Positions 8,143 to 17,240 are shown, numbered from the stretch's first letter. The stretch is 64,000 nt of DNA from Kurthia populi (GCF_042686175.1 NZ_JBHUOR010000008.1:1-64000); one strand, 5' to 3'. Made by a program: numbers and translations. Notes: a model not told the origin generated them from the sequence alone.

Positions 8143-8730
8143 TTAATCTTCTACAGTGATTGTGTTGATTTTGATATCTTCTTTTGGTTTGTCTTGGAAA
8201 CCTTTTTCAACTTTAGCCATTGCATCGATAACATCCATGCCTTCGATTACTTGACCGAATACAGTATGTTTACCGTCTAACCAAGGTGTACCACCGTTGT
8301 TTTTGTAACCATCGATAAGCTCTTTTGGCCAGTTGCGTACTTCCATTTGTTTAATGAAAGAGTTATCAACTTTTGGTGCTTGTACGATGAAGAATTGAGA
8401 ACCATTTGTGTTCGGACCTGCATTCGCCATTGAAAGTGCGCCACGCATGTTGAATAATTCTGGATCGAATTCATCTTCGAATGAAGAACCCCAGATTGAT
8501 TCGCCGCCCATACCTGTACCGGTTGGGTCGCCACCTTGAATCATGAATGAATCGATAATACGGTGGAAGATGATGCCATCGTAGTAACCGTTTTTCGCAT
8601 GTGTTACAAAGTTTTCAACTGTTTTTGGTGCTTTCTCAGGGAATAGCTTGAAAGTGATTGGACCCATTGTTGTGTCCATAACCACTTTAATTTCGTTTTC
8701 TTGAACTTCTGGTGTTAATTGTGGATACAT
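8143..8730 (-). CDS. ppiB: Cyclophilin-type peptidyl-prolyl cis-trans isomerase
   Basis: The 195-residue protein is a single cyclophilin domain with the active-site FHRIIDSFMIQGGDPTGTG stretch near residue 55, SMANAGPNTNGSQFFI near 100 and HTVFGQVIEGMDVID near 154. It catalyses proline isomerisation in protein folding. No signal peptide is seen, so it should be cytoplasmic. It has its own terminator and appears monocistronic. The N-terminus is a little longer than B. subtilis PpiB. Confidence 0.9.
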   Translation of the reverse strand: MYPQLTPEVQENEIKVVMDTTMGPITFKLFPEKAPKTVENFVTHAKNGYYDGIIFHRIIDSFMIQGGDPTGTGMGGESIWGSSFEDEFDPELFNMRGALSMANAGPNTNGSQFFIVQAPKVDNSFIKQMEVRNWPKELIDGYKNNGGTPWLDGKHTVFGQVIEGMDVIDAMAKVEKGFQDKPKEDIKINTITVED

Positions 8731-8835
8731 CGTATCGCTCCTTATGTCAGAAATATTTTACGCTCATAGTCTAACATACATAGCGGACAATTTCAGTTGT
8801 AAGCTACGAATTCATTGGATTTTCGATAAATTTGC

Positions 8836-8863
8836 ATGACAACCAGGAAATTTGTGCTATTCT
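8836..8863 (+). promoter_or_regulatory. Promoter candidate for the class A PBP gene
   Basis: ATGACA, a 16-nt spacer and TATTCT fit a vegetative promoter about 40 bases before the start codon. The spacer is one base short, so this is tentative. Confidence 0.35.
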
Positions 8864-8901
8864 TTTAATGAGTATTTTAATCTAGTCTAGGGAGGTTTCT
8901 C

Positions 8902-10764
8902 GTGAAAAAAGCATTTGGTTCATTCGTCATTATTGCGAGTATCGCCCTGCTTGTTGTGCTATTCCAAAAAATTGGTCTTGAGCTAAAATCCAGTCGTGCA
9001 TTTAGTGAGCAGTTTGATAATGCTGTACAGATTACAGACCCTACTACGAATGTAGTTCCAACCATTTTAAAAGACCGAAATGGTACGATTTTTTCTGAAG
9101 AATATACGGATTGGCGCGAGCCTGTAAAATTAGCGGATATTCCTGAATTTATGCAAAACCTCTTTATTTATAGTGAGGACGCTAGCTTCTACGACCATAT
9201 CGGCTTTGATATGGCAGCAATCGCTCGTGCCTTTATGGTGAATAACTCCAGTGGTGCCGCCTCACAAGGTGGTAGTACCATTACGCAGCAGCTTGTGCGT
9301 ATGCGCTACTTAACACAAGAAAAAACATACGAGCGAAAAATGCTTGAGATTTTTTATGCTTATGAGCTAGAGCGTAAATCATCAAAAGAGGAAATTTTAA
9401 ATAGCTATTTAAATGAAATGTATTTCTCTAATGGCGTTTACGGTGTATCAGCAGCGGCTTCGTATTATTTTGATAAGCCACTTAATAAATTATCACGCGC
9501 ACAAATGGCCTTTCTAGCAGCTATTCCTAATAATCCAAGCCTCTATAATCCGCTAACAAATTTTGATAACACAAAAAAGCGACAAAAACGCTTATTGAAT
9601 AAAATGGTCGAAAAAAATATCGCCTCGAAGCAACAGGTGGCGATTTGGAAAAAAGAAGATATCCATTTATCAATTAAAAAGAAAAAACAAAATCACCCTG
9701 CTTATAGCTCTTATGTGATGAATGAGTTAACATGGCTTGTTGCGGAGCGAGATGGCTATCAAAAACGATTAGATGCCGCTAAAACATCTCAACAGCGAGC
9801 ACGTATTAATAAAGAATTGAAAAAACATGTTACGAAGCTTCGAAATAAGGGCTTAATTATTGAGACAGCGCTTGATCAAACGAAGCAAGTACGCGATACC
9901 GCATCGATTAATAGTCTCATAAATGGCCATAAAGACTTGCAGGCAGCGAGTGTCGTCATTGATAATGCTACACGTGAGGTTGTGAGCGTCTATGGTGGTA
10001 AAAACTTTAAGCGCTATGAATTTAACCGTGCCTACCAAGCTGTTCGTCAGCCTGGTTCTGCGATTAAACCTATTTTAGACTATGCACCGTATATCGAAAA
10101 ATTCCGTGCAACGCCTGATTCAACAGTTAGTGGAGCGCCTTTCTGTCATAAAAATTACTGCCCAGAAAATAAAGACGGTGTCACAGTGAGGGATATGTCA
10201 CTAGAGACAGGTTTTAAATATAGCTATAATACCGTAGCTATTCGTCTCTTTGATAATGTCGGTCTTGCTACGGCATTCCGTGCACTTAATCAATTTGATT
10301 TCCGCTCTGTGACAGAATCGGACCGCCGCTATACATCTGCTCTTGGTGGTTTCGAGTATGGTGTCACAACGGCCGAATTAGCCGATGCGTATACAAGCTT
10401 TGATAATGGTGAATATTATCGTTCTCATGCCATTCGCAGTGTGAAATCACGTGATGGTCAGACGCTTTACACATGGCCTGACAAGAAAAAAGAAGTATGG
10501 GCTGCATCTACTGCCGAAACAATACGTGCATTAATGCAGGCAACGGTCGCCTCTGGTACAGGTACAGCAATTTCCGTGCCCGGTGCAAGCTATATCGGTG
10601 CGAAAACAGGTACGACGAATAACTTTTTTGACCTTTGGACAGCCGGCTTAACAGACCGCTATACATCAGCCGTCTGGATTGGCTATGACACACCGCGCAG
10701 TATGCAGGCACTTGAAAACGCCAAGATTCAACAGCATATTTTCTCTTCTATTATGAGACCATAA
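8902..10764 (+). CDS. Class A penicillin-binding protein (transglycosylase-transpeptidase)
   Basis: The 620-residue protein has one N-terminal membrane anchor (residues 5-21). A glycosyltransferase 51 domain follows, with the catalytic Glu in SEDASFYDH (91-99) and QGGSTITQQ (122-130). The transpeptidase domain has SAIK at 386-389, SYN at 441-443 and KTGTT at 568-572, so all catalytic residues are present. It polymerises and cross-links peptidoglycan outside the membrane. Length and layout resemble the B. subtilis PbpF/PbpG type rather than the longer PBP1. It starts at GTG with a GGGAGG site. Confidence 0.9.
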   Translation: MKKAFGSFVIIASIALLVVLFQKIGLELKSSRAFSEQFDNAVQITDPTTNVVPTILKDRNGTIFSEEYTDWREPVKLADIPEFMQNLFIYSEDASFYDHIGFDMAAIARAFMVNNSSGAASQGGSTITQQLVRMRYLTQEKTYERKMLEIFYAYELERKSSKEEILNSYLNEMYFSNGVYGVSAAASYYFDKPLNKLSRAQMAFLAAIPNNPSLYNPLTNFDNTKKRQKRLLNKMVEKNIASKQQVAIWKKEDIHLSIKKKKQNHPAYSSYVMNELTWLVAERDGYQKRLDAAKTSQQRARINKELKKHVTKLRNKGLIIETALDQTKQVRDTASINSLINGHKDLQAASVVIDNATREVVSVYGGKNFKRYEFNRAYQAVRQPGSAIKPILDYAPYIEKFRATPDSTVSGAPFCHKNYCPENKDGVTVRDMSLETGFKYSYNTVAIRLFDNVGLATAFRALNQFDFRSVTESDRRYTSALGGFEYGVTTAELADAYTSFDNGEYYRSHAIRSVKSRDGQTLYTWPDKKKEVWAASTAETIRALMQATVASGTGTAISVPGASYIGAKTGTTNNFFDLWTAGLTDRYTSAVWIGYDTPRSMQALENAKIQQHIFSSIMRP

Positions 10765-10903
10765 AAAAGAGGCTTTGACATACGTGTAAAAACAACATCT
10801 TCTATGTGCATAAAAAAACCGGAATCGCGCGGTGGTGCGGTTCCGGTTTTTCGTTGCGAATATTAAAAAGGAAAATGACGTGTTTTGTCCCAGTCTCTTT
10901 TTC
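10763..10903. repeat. Dispersed convergent-junction repeat, copy 2 (inverted orientation)
   Basis: This is the reverse-oriented copy of the element at 3769-3895. The central hairpin is AAAAACCGGAATCGCGC / GCGGTTCCGGTTTTT, and outer ends AAAAAAGAGGC and AGTCTCTTTTT face opposite ways. It fills the whole gap between the PBP gene and the convergent membrane protein gene and even supplies the end of the latter's stop codon. Confidence 0.85.
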
Positions 10904-11465
10904 AATTAAATGGTAAGCTCGATACGATGCCGTTGTATAGTTTGAAAATCGCATACGCTAATAATGTTAAAATGACTGCCCACATGACAATCTCAAATAA
11001 CATCACACCTAGCACTGCACCAAACGAAATGACATCACTCATTTTGTATGTAACGTATATAAAATAAATAAAGGCACTCGCAATAAAAATAGCGACTAAA
11101 ATATATACACTCGTCAAGCCAACGACCGATGCCAATGAGCCGAAGAAGAAAATGACACTCCCTCCGCGAACTTTTGTGATGGCACTATCAATCGAGTCTT
11201 TTGTGAAAAAAAGCATGCCGACATTATGAATTGTTTCGCCAATTAATTTAAGTGCAGAAAAAACCATAAAATAAAGCGTCGAAAAGACAATTAATAAGAG
11301 CATGCGCATTTGCACATCTGATAAAAACTCATGCATGCCCCCGTACACACCGATTTTCCGGAATAATATAATGGCTTCATTCACACTAAATAGCCCAAAA
11401 GTTAAGCTAAATAAAATGATCGTAATCAATGGTAAATAACTATATAAATAAGGGTTTTTAATCAT
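10902..11465 (-). CDS. Membrane protein of unknown function (possibly DUF5366/YufK-like)
   Basis: The 187-residue protein has five to six hydrophobic helices and no catalytic motif I recognise. Its size and position in a yuf/yui-like neighbourhood suggest the DUF5366 (YufK) family, but that is a weak assignment. It starts two bases after the stop of the M17-like gene, so the two are almost certainly co-transcribed. Its stop codon is formed at the border of the convergent repeat element. Confidence 0.6.
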   Translation of the reverse strand: MIKNPYLYSYLPLITIILFSLTFGLFSVNEAIILFRKIGVYGGMHEFLSDVQMRMLLLIVFSTLYFMVFSALKLIGETIHNVGMLFFTKDSIDSAITKVRGGSVIFFFGSLASVVGLTSVYILVAIFIASAFIYFIYVTYKMSDVISFGAVLGVMLFEIVMWAVILTLLAYAIFKLYNGIVSSLPFN

Positions 11466-11467
11466 AT

Positions 11468-12739
11468 CTAGTCCTCTTTAATTAAATTTCGTAGCAACTG
11501 TCCTAGCTGGACCTGCTGCTTTCTTGCATGATGAGGCAATTCTAAATGAACCCATAGCGCTGGCGCGAATAACCGATACAGTGCTGCACGTTGCATAACA
11601 CGACCTTTTGTATAGCGTTTTAGTAGAGCATCTGCTAATGCACTTGGCTTTGGCATGGCTGCTTGGACAACTAAATCTGCTTCCGGTGCTTTCATGCGTC
11701 CATTCGTATACGCAATGGAACCCGTATCCCCAAAGACAAGCTGGCCCTCTTCACTTAAAGTCGAGACCGTTGTTACCGACTGCACATGCTGTGTTGCCGC
11801 AAAGGCTAACACATCGACAAGTGCCAAATCACTCGCTAATGCACCTTCCGCTAGCTCAATCGTTTTCCCAATCATCGTTGTAATGACATGCTTATTCGGC
11901 AACGTTGCCTTTAAGGTGCCAATCGCAAAAACACCCATTACTTGTGCAGTGACGACCGCTTCTACACTACTAAAAAGCGGCATCGTATCGCCGACTGCAA
12001 AAGCCCCGACAACCGCATGCTGTGCCTCAAGTGTCGTATTGACGAGTAAAACGCGCACATCTTCTTCGTAGGCCATGAGCGCCGCGCTAAAACCAAGCGC
12101 TTCTAAATCCTGAAGCGTTAACACCTGACACGCTAACTCAGCATCATGACAATACGCAATAATACGCTCCTCTATATGCGCTGCTGTTAGCACATTGACT
12201 GGTTCGTCTTCATAAGCACGCCATACAGCTAATTGCTCACTTTCGCGATGTGCGTCTGCTAGCTCAAGTCGTTCGTCTGTAATAAAAATTAGCTCATCTA
12301 TCGATACATCGGCTTCATTTGACGAAGTTTGATAGCCATAGGGTGTATAACTGCCATAACGAATGGCGGATAGTATATGACTTGCTACCATTTGTTTTGA
12401 AAATTGTGGCATAAAAAACGTTTCAAGCATCACATTTGCACACGACCATTTACGTTCGATCATGAGCGCGCCGACCGCCTCAAATATCGTATCGATATCC
12501 GCTTCACTTAGCTGCTTGCGGTGATCAAGTCCCACACATAAAATACGTCCTGTCGCTGTTGGAAGAACAGTTAAGGCGCCTTTTTTCAGTTGAATATCTC
12601 CTGTCTTCATCCACTCATCCATTGGCACTGACAGTGAGGCTGAAAAGTCAGCCCATCCTGAAACGGTATGCTGATGACGTGAAACGCCGATAATCGTAAC
12701 GTCCCCCATCTGTTGTTGTTGCTCAAGTCGATAATTCAT
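11468..12739 (-). CDS. Degenerate M17 leucyl aminopeptidase homologue (predicted inactive)
   Basis: The 423-residue protein keeps the size, N-terminal domain and overall pattern of M17 aminopeptidases but not their active site. GKT at 291-293 aligns without gaps to the family segment GKTVEVLNTDAEGRLVLADAL. In that alignment the Asp, Glu and Arg become A300, A302 and D304. In the GKGxxFDSGG region the lysine becomes A246 and the Gly-Gly is lost, although D251 may persist. It is probably a pseudoenzyme with a structural or binding role. The frame is intact, which argues against simple decay. It is co-transcribed with the membrane protein downstream. Confidence 0.65.
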   Translation of the reverse strand: MNYRLEQQQQMGDVTIIGVSRHQHTVSGWADFSASLSVPMDEWMKTGDIQLKKGALTVLPTATGRILCVGLDHRKQLSEADIDTIFEAVGALMIERKWSCANVMLETFFMPQFSKQMVASHILSAIRYGSYTPYGYQTSSNEADVSIDELIFITDERLELADAHRESEQLAVWRAYEDEPVNVLTAAHIEERIIAYCHDAELACQVLTLQDLEALGFSAALMAYEEDVRVLLVNTTLEAQHAVVGAFAVGDTMPLFSSVEAVVTAQVMGVFAIGTLKATLPNKHVITTMIGKTIELAEGALASDLALVDVLAFAATQHVQSVTTVSTLSEEGQLVFGDTGSIAYTNGRMKAPEADLVVQAAMPKPSALADALLKRYTKGRVMQRAALYRLFAPALWVHLELPHHARKQQVQLGQLLRNLIKED

Positions 12740-12796
12740 TCCATCACCTCATTTTAACGCTTCTAGTATACCATGCCGATAGTCGCATGAATGCAA

Positions 12797-12838
12797 AAAA
12801 CGAGACAACAGCCACTAGCCGTCCATCTCGCTTTTTTG
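12797..12838 (-). terminator. Intrinsic terminator of the Nudix gene
   Basis: On the minus strand GCGAGA...TCTCG closes a long imperfect stem followed by TTTTTT. It lies between the Nudix stop and the next gene start. Confidence 0.65.
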
Positions 12839-12841
12839 TTA

Positions 12842-13333
12842 TTAGAAAAATAATTTATACGCTGTATAACCAAACACATTATCATCCTCAAGCTCGTCGA
12901 GTTTAATGGGTTTTGCTTGTAGTTTTAAATCAAGTAGCTCTAGAATCATTAACGATGTGCGGTCATCTTGTCCTAATTCCTCAGGTGACATCCAGCGCAC
13001 TTCGTATAGCTCATCTAGCTGCGCCTTTAAATTTTGCTCTGCGGTATGTGCCGTTAAATAAAATACAGCCAAATTATCGCTAATATCATACTGCAACACC
13101 CCTGTACGAAATCCTAAAAACCCTTGCATCGATGCATGCACATTCGTTTCTTCTTTTAATTCGCGCTGACACGCTTCATCAACCGTTTCGCCCGGTTTTA
13201 CAAAGCCTGCCGGAAGCGACCATTTGCCATCTAAGCCCCCGTAGCGCTTCATGACAACGAGCCATTCGCCAAGTTCATTTTCCACTAACCCTGCGACTCC
13301 AAGCCAAACACGACTGCGTTCATTATTATCCAT
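12842..13333 (-). CDS. Nudix hydrolase
   Basis: The 163-residue protein has a Nudix box at residues 43-65 (GFVKPGETVDEACQ, then RELKEETNV). It fits GX5EX7REUXEEXGU except for Asn in place of the last Gly. Nudix enzymes cleave nucleoside diphosphates linked to another moiety; the substrate is not predictable. The PAGFVKPGE context resembles ADP-ribose or NADH pyrophosphatase relatives. It lies beside an NADH dehydrogenase gene, but a functional tie is only inference. Confidence 0.85.
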   Translation of the reverse strand: MDNNERSRVWLGVAGLVENELGEWLVVMKRYGGLDGKWSLPAGFVKPGETVDEACQRELKEETNVHASMQGFLGFRTGVLQYDISDNLAVFYLTAHTAEQNLKAQLDELYEVRWMSPEELGQDDRTSLMILELLDLKLQAKPIKLDELEDDNVFGYTAYKLFF

Positions 13334-13400
13334 TGGCGATTCCCTCCTGACAATTCACTACTTTATTGTACGAAGAAATACGCAAAAAAGAAAATTTTAG

Positions 13401-14606
13401 CTACTTAAAGATATTAAATTTCCCCTTCTTCGCAATGAGACCTGGTCCCCCTACTAAGAAAAGTGCATGATTATCAATCATTTTCTTTAAAACAGCCGCT
13501 TTACGTCCTGTATATTCGCGCTCCTTCACAAGCGCTACGCCATCGCCGCTGCCTAGTGAGCAGACAGAACCTTTTAAATTTGGCATAAACGGCGTCAATG
13601 GCTCATCCTCAAGCAGATGCTGTAAATTATTCGCAATCGCTTCGCCTTGTTGCATGGCGATTTGCGCTGTCGGTGGGTACGGCTTTTGATGATAGCGGTC
13701 TGTAACAATGGCCGAATCCCCGACAACAAATACTTCTGGGTAATCTGCTACGTTTAATGTTGGTAATACTTGCACGCGGCCACCTGTTGACGGAATAGAG
13801 GACTGCTCAATTACAGCGGAGCCTTTCACACCTGCCGTCCACACAAGCGTCGATGCCGCAATCGCTTCTTCACCCTGTGGTCCACGCACGGTTACTGCCT
13901 TATCGGTTACGCCAATTACAGCCGTTTGTGTTAAAAATTCAACGCCGCGTGCTTCTAGCTGCTGTTTCGCATACAGAGAAAGTGATTCTGAGAAGCCAGG
14001 TAAAATGCTCGTATCCGCTTCAGCACAAATGACACGAAGCGCCTCTTGTGGAATATGATAGGCTTGTGCAAGCTTTGGTAATTGATCAACGAGTGAGCCG
14101 ATAAATTCAATGCCCGTAAAGCCTGCTCCACCTACAACAATGGTCGCATATTCAGGGCTTTGCTCTTTTTCATACATTGCAAATTGTGCATTAATATGCG
14201 TCCAAATTTTTGATGCAGATAAGGCATTTGAAATCGACTGGGCATGCTCTTTAATCCCCGGAATACCGTAATCCTGTACTTCAAACCCTAAACCAACAAC
14301 TAAGTAATCATAATTAAATACACCATTCGTTGTGAGGACTTGCTTGCTATCCACATCTAATGCTTCCACCGTTGCTTGTACAAAAGTCGCTGAATCTTTT
14401 AAAAGTGGCTCGATTTCATAGCACACATCATTCGCTGAAATCACGCCAGCTGCTGCTTCATGTAACCACGTCGTTTCATAGTGATAATCATTTTTATTAA
14501 TTAATGTAATCGACACATTGTCTGCATTCACTTTACGCTGCAATGTCACAGCCGTTGCTAGACCACCATAGCCTGCGCCAACAACGACAATCTTCGTTTT
14601 TCCCAT
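13401..14606 (-). CDS. Type II NADH dehydrogenase-like FAD oxidoreductase (YumB-like)
   Basis: The protein has about 401 residues. The FAD-binding GAGYGGLATA is near residue 10, the NAD-binding GGAGFTGIE near 158, and the second FAD motif VFVVGDSA near 290. These are the features of NDH-2 enzymes, which oxidise NADH and reduce quinone at the inner face of the membrane. The likely B. subtilis counterpart is YumB. The start at 14606 has AAAGGTGG nine bases upstream; a GTG three bases earlier is also possible. A second NDH-2-like gene lies at 17241-18311. Confidence 0.85.
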   Translation of the reverse strand: MGKTKIVVVGAGYGGLATAVTLQRKVNADNVSITLINKNDYHYETTWLHEAAAGVISANDVCYEIEPLLKDSATFVQATVEALDVDSKQVLTTNGVFNYDYLVVGLGFEVQDYGIPGIKEHAQSISNALSASKIWTHINAQFAMYEKEQSPEYATIVVGGAGFTGIEFIGSLVDQLPKLAQAYHIPQEALRVICAEADTSILPGFSESLSLYAKQQLEARGVEFLTQTAVIGVTDKAVTVRGPQGEEAIAASTLVWTAGVKGSAVIEQSSIPSTGGRVQVLPTLNVADYPEVFVVGDSAIVTDRYHQKPYPPTAQIAMQQGEAIANNLQHLLEDEPLTPFMPNLKGSVCSLGSGDGVALVKEREYTGRKAAVLKKMIDNHALFLVGGPGLIAKKGKFNIFK

Positions 14607-14683
14607 CACATGAACCCACCTTTAAAAAGTATTTACTATTACCATACCATGAACAATTGCCAAATGCCCAAAAAAAGGGAATA

Positions 14684-14716
14684 AAAAAGACTTTGCACAG
14701 TGCTGCACAAAGTCTT
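14684..14716 (-). terminator. Intrinsic terminator of erpA
   Basis: AAGACTTTG pairs with CAAAGTCTT around a short loop, and a T run follows on the minus strand. It sits 11 bases after the erpA stop. Confidence 0.8.
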
Positions 14717-14726
14717 GGATTCGTTC

Positions 14727-15092
14727 TTAGCAGTTTCCTGGTGTACCAGCATTTTTTGCTGTACGGAATGAAGAACCACAGCCACATGCTGCGATTGCAT
14801 TTGGATTGTCGATTGTAAAACCGCCGCCCATTAGCGATTGTTTAAAGTCGATTACTGTACCGTTTAAAATTGGAATATCTTGTTTTGCGACAACAATATT
14901 TAAACCAAACTCTTCGTAAGCCTCATCCTCTGGTGATACTTCTGTATCAAAGCCCATTGCATACGTTAAACCACTGCAACCGCCGCCTTTTACGGAAACG
15001 CGTAAAAATGCGTTTTCTTCTTCGTTGTTTTCCATCATTTCGTTAATATGGAAAACAGCTGCTTCTGTAATGTCTACTACGTGTTTTGTCAT
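14727..15092 (-). CDS. erpA: A-type iron-sulfur cluster insertion protein (HesB/YutM)
   Basis: The 121-residue protein has the three conserved cysteines of A-type Fe-S carriers: C39 in KGGGCSGL, and C103 and C105 in ACGCGSSF. Such carriers receive Fe-S clusters from the SUF scaffold and pass them to apoproteins. B. subtilis keeps the gene (yutM) beside yumB, as here. The last 11 residues, with a final cysteine, extend a little past the usual C-terminus. It has its own terminator. Confidence 0.9.
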   Translation of the reverse strand: MTKHVVDITEAAVFHINEMMENNEEENAFLRVSVKGGGCSGLTYAMGFDTEVSPEDEAYEEFGLNIVVAKQDIPILNGTVIDFKQSLMGGGFTIDNPNAIAACGCGSSFRTAKNAGTPGNC

Positions 15093-15225
15093 ATTTACAC
15101 CTGCTTTCTCTATAGTATTATCATATCAATTTTCCTAGCAGTCGTAAAATAGTTGAACTCATTTCTTTTTTTTACTTTAATGATATAATAGACCTATAAC
15201 TAAACATAAGAAATGAGGCCTAAAA

Positions 15226-15900
15226 ATGGACCTATCCCCCTATTATACAAAGCAGGTTGATTGCATTCATTGTAAAAAGAAATTTAATACGACAAAGATT
15301 CGCATGAAAATGCTGAAAATTGCGTCAACAGATGCCGATTTTCGTCCAGTTTATGAAAATGATGTACATGGTTATTTTTATAATGCTTATGTATGCGAGC
15401 ATTGCGGCTTTGCATTTACAGATGATTTTAGCACCTATTTTATGCCCGGCACTTCTGAAGTATTACAACAGCAAATTAGCAATAAGTGGGTCCATCATGA
15501 TTTTTCTGGTGAACGTTCTCCGCAGCAAGCACTACAAGCCTATCAGCTCGCGCTCGTTTCAGGGCAAATTAAAAAGGAAAAACATATCACACTCGCAGGA
15601 CTTGCCCTTCGCTGTGCATGGATTTATCGCTCACTCAAACAGCATGATGCGGAGCTACGCTTTATCCGCATTGCGCGCGACCAATACATAGAAGCGTTTT
15701 CTACAGGTGATTATGTCAATAGCGGCATGTCTGAAGTACGCGTCGCATATTTAGCGGCTGAATTATCACGTCGCCTTGATGAACGAGAAAAAGCGATTCG
15801 CTATTTCTCGATTGTCATCGAACAACAGCGTACATCCAATGAAATAAAAATTATTGATATGGCAAAAGACGCCTGGAACGATATGCGTCAAGTGCAATAA
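15226..15900 (+). CDS. DUF2225 family protein with two CxxC zinc-ribbon pairs
   Basis: The 224-residue protein starts with a zinc-ribbon-like region with cysteine pairs at C13/C16 and C57/C60. The remaining 130 residues are helical and TPR-like (for example EREKAIRYFSIVIEQ near 190). This is the layout of DUF2225, a family of unknown function common in Firmicutes. It is transcribed alone, against the neighbouring Fe-S genes, and shares a bidirectional terminator with nfu. Confidence 0.75.
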   Translation: MDLSPYYTKQVDCIHCKKKFNTTKIRMKMLKIASTDADFRPVYENDVHGYFYNAYVCEHCGFAFTDDFSTYFMPGTSEVLQQQISNKWVHHDFSGERSPQQALQAYQLALVSGQIKKEKHITLAGLALRCAWIYRSLKQHDAELRFIRIARDQYIEAFSTGDYVNSGMSEVRVAYLAAELSRRLDEREKAIRYFSIVIEQQRTSNEIKIIDMAKDAWNDMRQVQ

Positions 15901-15904
15901 AAAA

Positions 15905-15943
15905 GAGGAAGTATTCGTAAATTACGAATACTTCCTCCTTCAT
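15905..15943. terminator. Bidirectional terminator between the DUF2225 gene and nfu
   Basis: GGAAGTATTCGTAA pairs with TTACGAATACTTCC almost without a loop. The A run on the left gives a strong T tail for the minus strand; the plus-strand tail is weaker. Confidence 0.8.
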
Positions 15944-15963
15944 ATATCGTCATTCATTGTGTA

Positions 15964-16185
15964 TTAGAATACTTGCTCTACTTCAACTACGCCTGGTACT
16001 TCTTCTAAAAGTGCGCGTTCAATACCTGCTTTTAGTGTAATTGTAGAACTTGGGCAGCTGCCGCATGCACCTAGTAAGCGTAATTTTACAACACCATCTT
16101 CTACATCTACTAATTCACAGTCGCCGCCGTCGCGTAATAGGAAGGGACGTAATTTATCTAGAACTTCTTGTACTTGATCTAACAT
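15964..16185 (-). CDS. NifU C-terminal domain (Nfu) Fe-S carrier, YutI-like
   Basis: The 73-residue protein is a single Nfu domain with the cluster-binding CxxC in GACGSCPSS near residues 40-48. Nfu proteins bind and transfer [4Fe-4S] clusters, for instance to aconitase or lipoyl synthase. B. subtilis YutI is of this size and lies next to yuzD, as here, in divergent orientation. Starts at a good ribosome site. Confidence 0.9.
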   Translation of the reverse strand: MLDQVQEVLDKLRPFLLRDGGDCELVDVEDGVVKLRLLGACGSCPSSTITLKAGIERALLEEVPGVVEVEQVF

Positions 16186-16265
16186 TCGTATCGACTCCTC
16201 TCTCTAAAATCATTATAATGTCTATAAGCTAAAAAATCCATTAAAGAAACACGGAGGTTAAAGAA

Positions 16266-16589
16266 ATGACGAATGAACCAATTAAAATTGAGATTTTTGG
16301 AGCAGACGTACAATGCGCTAGTTGTGTGAATGCACCTTCTTCAAAAGATACCTATGAATGGTTACAAGCAGCAATTGATCGTAAATATCCCGGACAAGCC
16401 TACGCTATCAATTACATTGATATCGAACAACCAATTGAGAATGAACGCCATAAAGACTGGGCTACACGCGTTCAAGAAGATGAGTTTTTCTATCCACTTA
16501 TTTTAATTAACGATGAAGTAGTTGGAGAAGGCTATATTCAATTAAAACCAATTTACAAAGAGCTTGAAAAATTAGGGTTCCACGCTTAG
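16266..16589 (+). CDS. yuzD: DUF1462 family protein, YuzD-like
   Basis: The 107-residue protein has a thioredoxin-like beginning, IEIFGADVQCASCVNAPSSK, with a CxxC pair at residues 17-20. The rest matches the YuzD/DUF1462 pattern, ending with a VVGEGYIQLKPIYKE segment. Function is not established; thiol or metal chemistry is plausible from the CxxC. It is divergent from nfu, as in B. subtilis, and has its own terminator. Confidence 0.8.
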   Translation: MTNEPIKIEIFGADVQCASCVNAPSSKDTYEWLQAAIDRKYPGQAYAINYIDIEQPIENERHKDWATRVQEDEFFYPLILINDEVVGEGYIQLKPIYKELEKLGFHA

Positions 16590-16599
16590 GAGATTTAGA

Positions 16600-16629
16600 A
16601 CTACCACAGTATTGACTGTGGTAGTTTTT
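16600..16629 (+). terminator. Intrinsic terminator of yuzD
   Basis: ACTACCACAGT pairs with ACTGTGGTAGT around a four-base loop and is followed by TTTTTT. Confidence 0.9.
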
Positions 16630-16655
16630 TATTTTAAAAGAAAAAGTAAACATAA

Positions 16656-17081
16656 AGCAGAAAAAAAGGACATAAAATTGGCATTATTGCGATTTTATTA
16701 TTTATGCTATTCCCAACGACAACACCGCTTATCCTAGTCGGTGGCGTATTCTTTGGCTTCATTTCCGCTTCGATTACGACACTTGCACCTGCCTTAACGA
16801 CGGCATTATTTGGTACACGTGATTATAGCCGCATTTATTCAAGTGTTTCTGTTGGTTTAGCTGTTGCATCTATCGTTGCACTGCCTGGATACGGCTATGT
16901 ACTTGATTTCACTGGTAGCTACACACCAGCGATGATTGCCGTCATTGTATTACTTGTTATGAATATGCTGTTTGTTGTCCTTGCGTTCCGCGATAAAGAC
17001 GTCCTTGTAAAACAAGGTACTTGGGATCGCCCAGCGCCTCTAGAACCACTAAAAGAACCGATTCAAACAGAATTAAACTAA
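16656..17081 (+). pseudogene. C-terminal remnant of a major facilitator superfamily transporter
   Basis: The open frame encodes about 125 residues from an ATG at 16704. It has three to four membrane helices and the loop FGTRDYSRIYSS typical of the second half of OxlT-like MFS permeases. The frame stays open and hydrophobic upstream of that ATG (IGIIAILLF) back to a stop at 16653, with no start site or ribosome-binding site. Full MFS proteins have about 400 residues, so roughly the first 70 percent is missing. I read it as a decayed 5'-truncated gene. A dispersed repeat abuts its stop codon. Confidence 0.75.
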
Positions 17082-17222
17082 AGAAAGACACTGGGACAGA
17101 ACACGTCACTTTTATTTTTTAGCGTTCACAACGAAAAACCGGAACCGCGCCATAGCGCGATTCCGGTTTTTCTTATGCTCATAGGAGCGGTTGCTTTTAC
17201 ATGTATGTTAAAGCCTTTTTTT
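17080..17222. repeat. Dispersed convergent-junction repeat, copy 3
   Basis: Same family and orientation as 3769-3895. Central hairpin AAAAACCGGAACCGCGC / GCGCGATTCCGGTTTTT at 17134-17171, with a final GCCTTTTTTT that serves the leftward flavoprotein gene. It lies between the MFS remnant and that gene. Confidence 0.85.
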
Positions 17223-17240
17223 ATTGCAACACAATACGGA

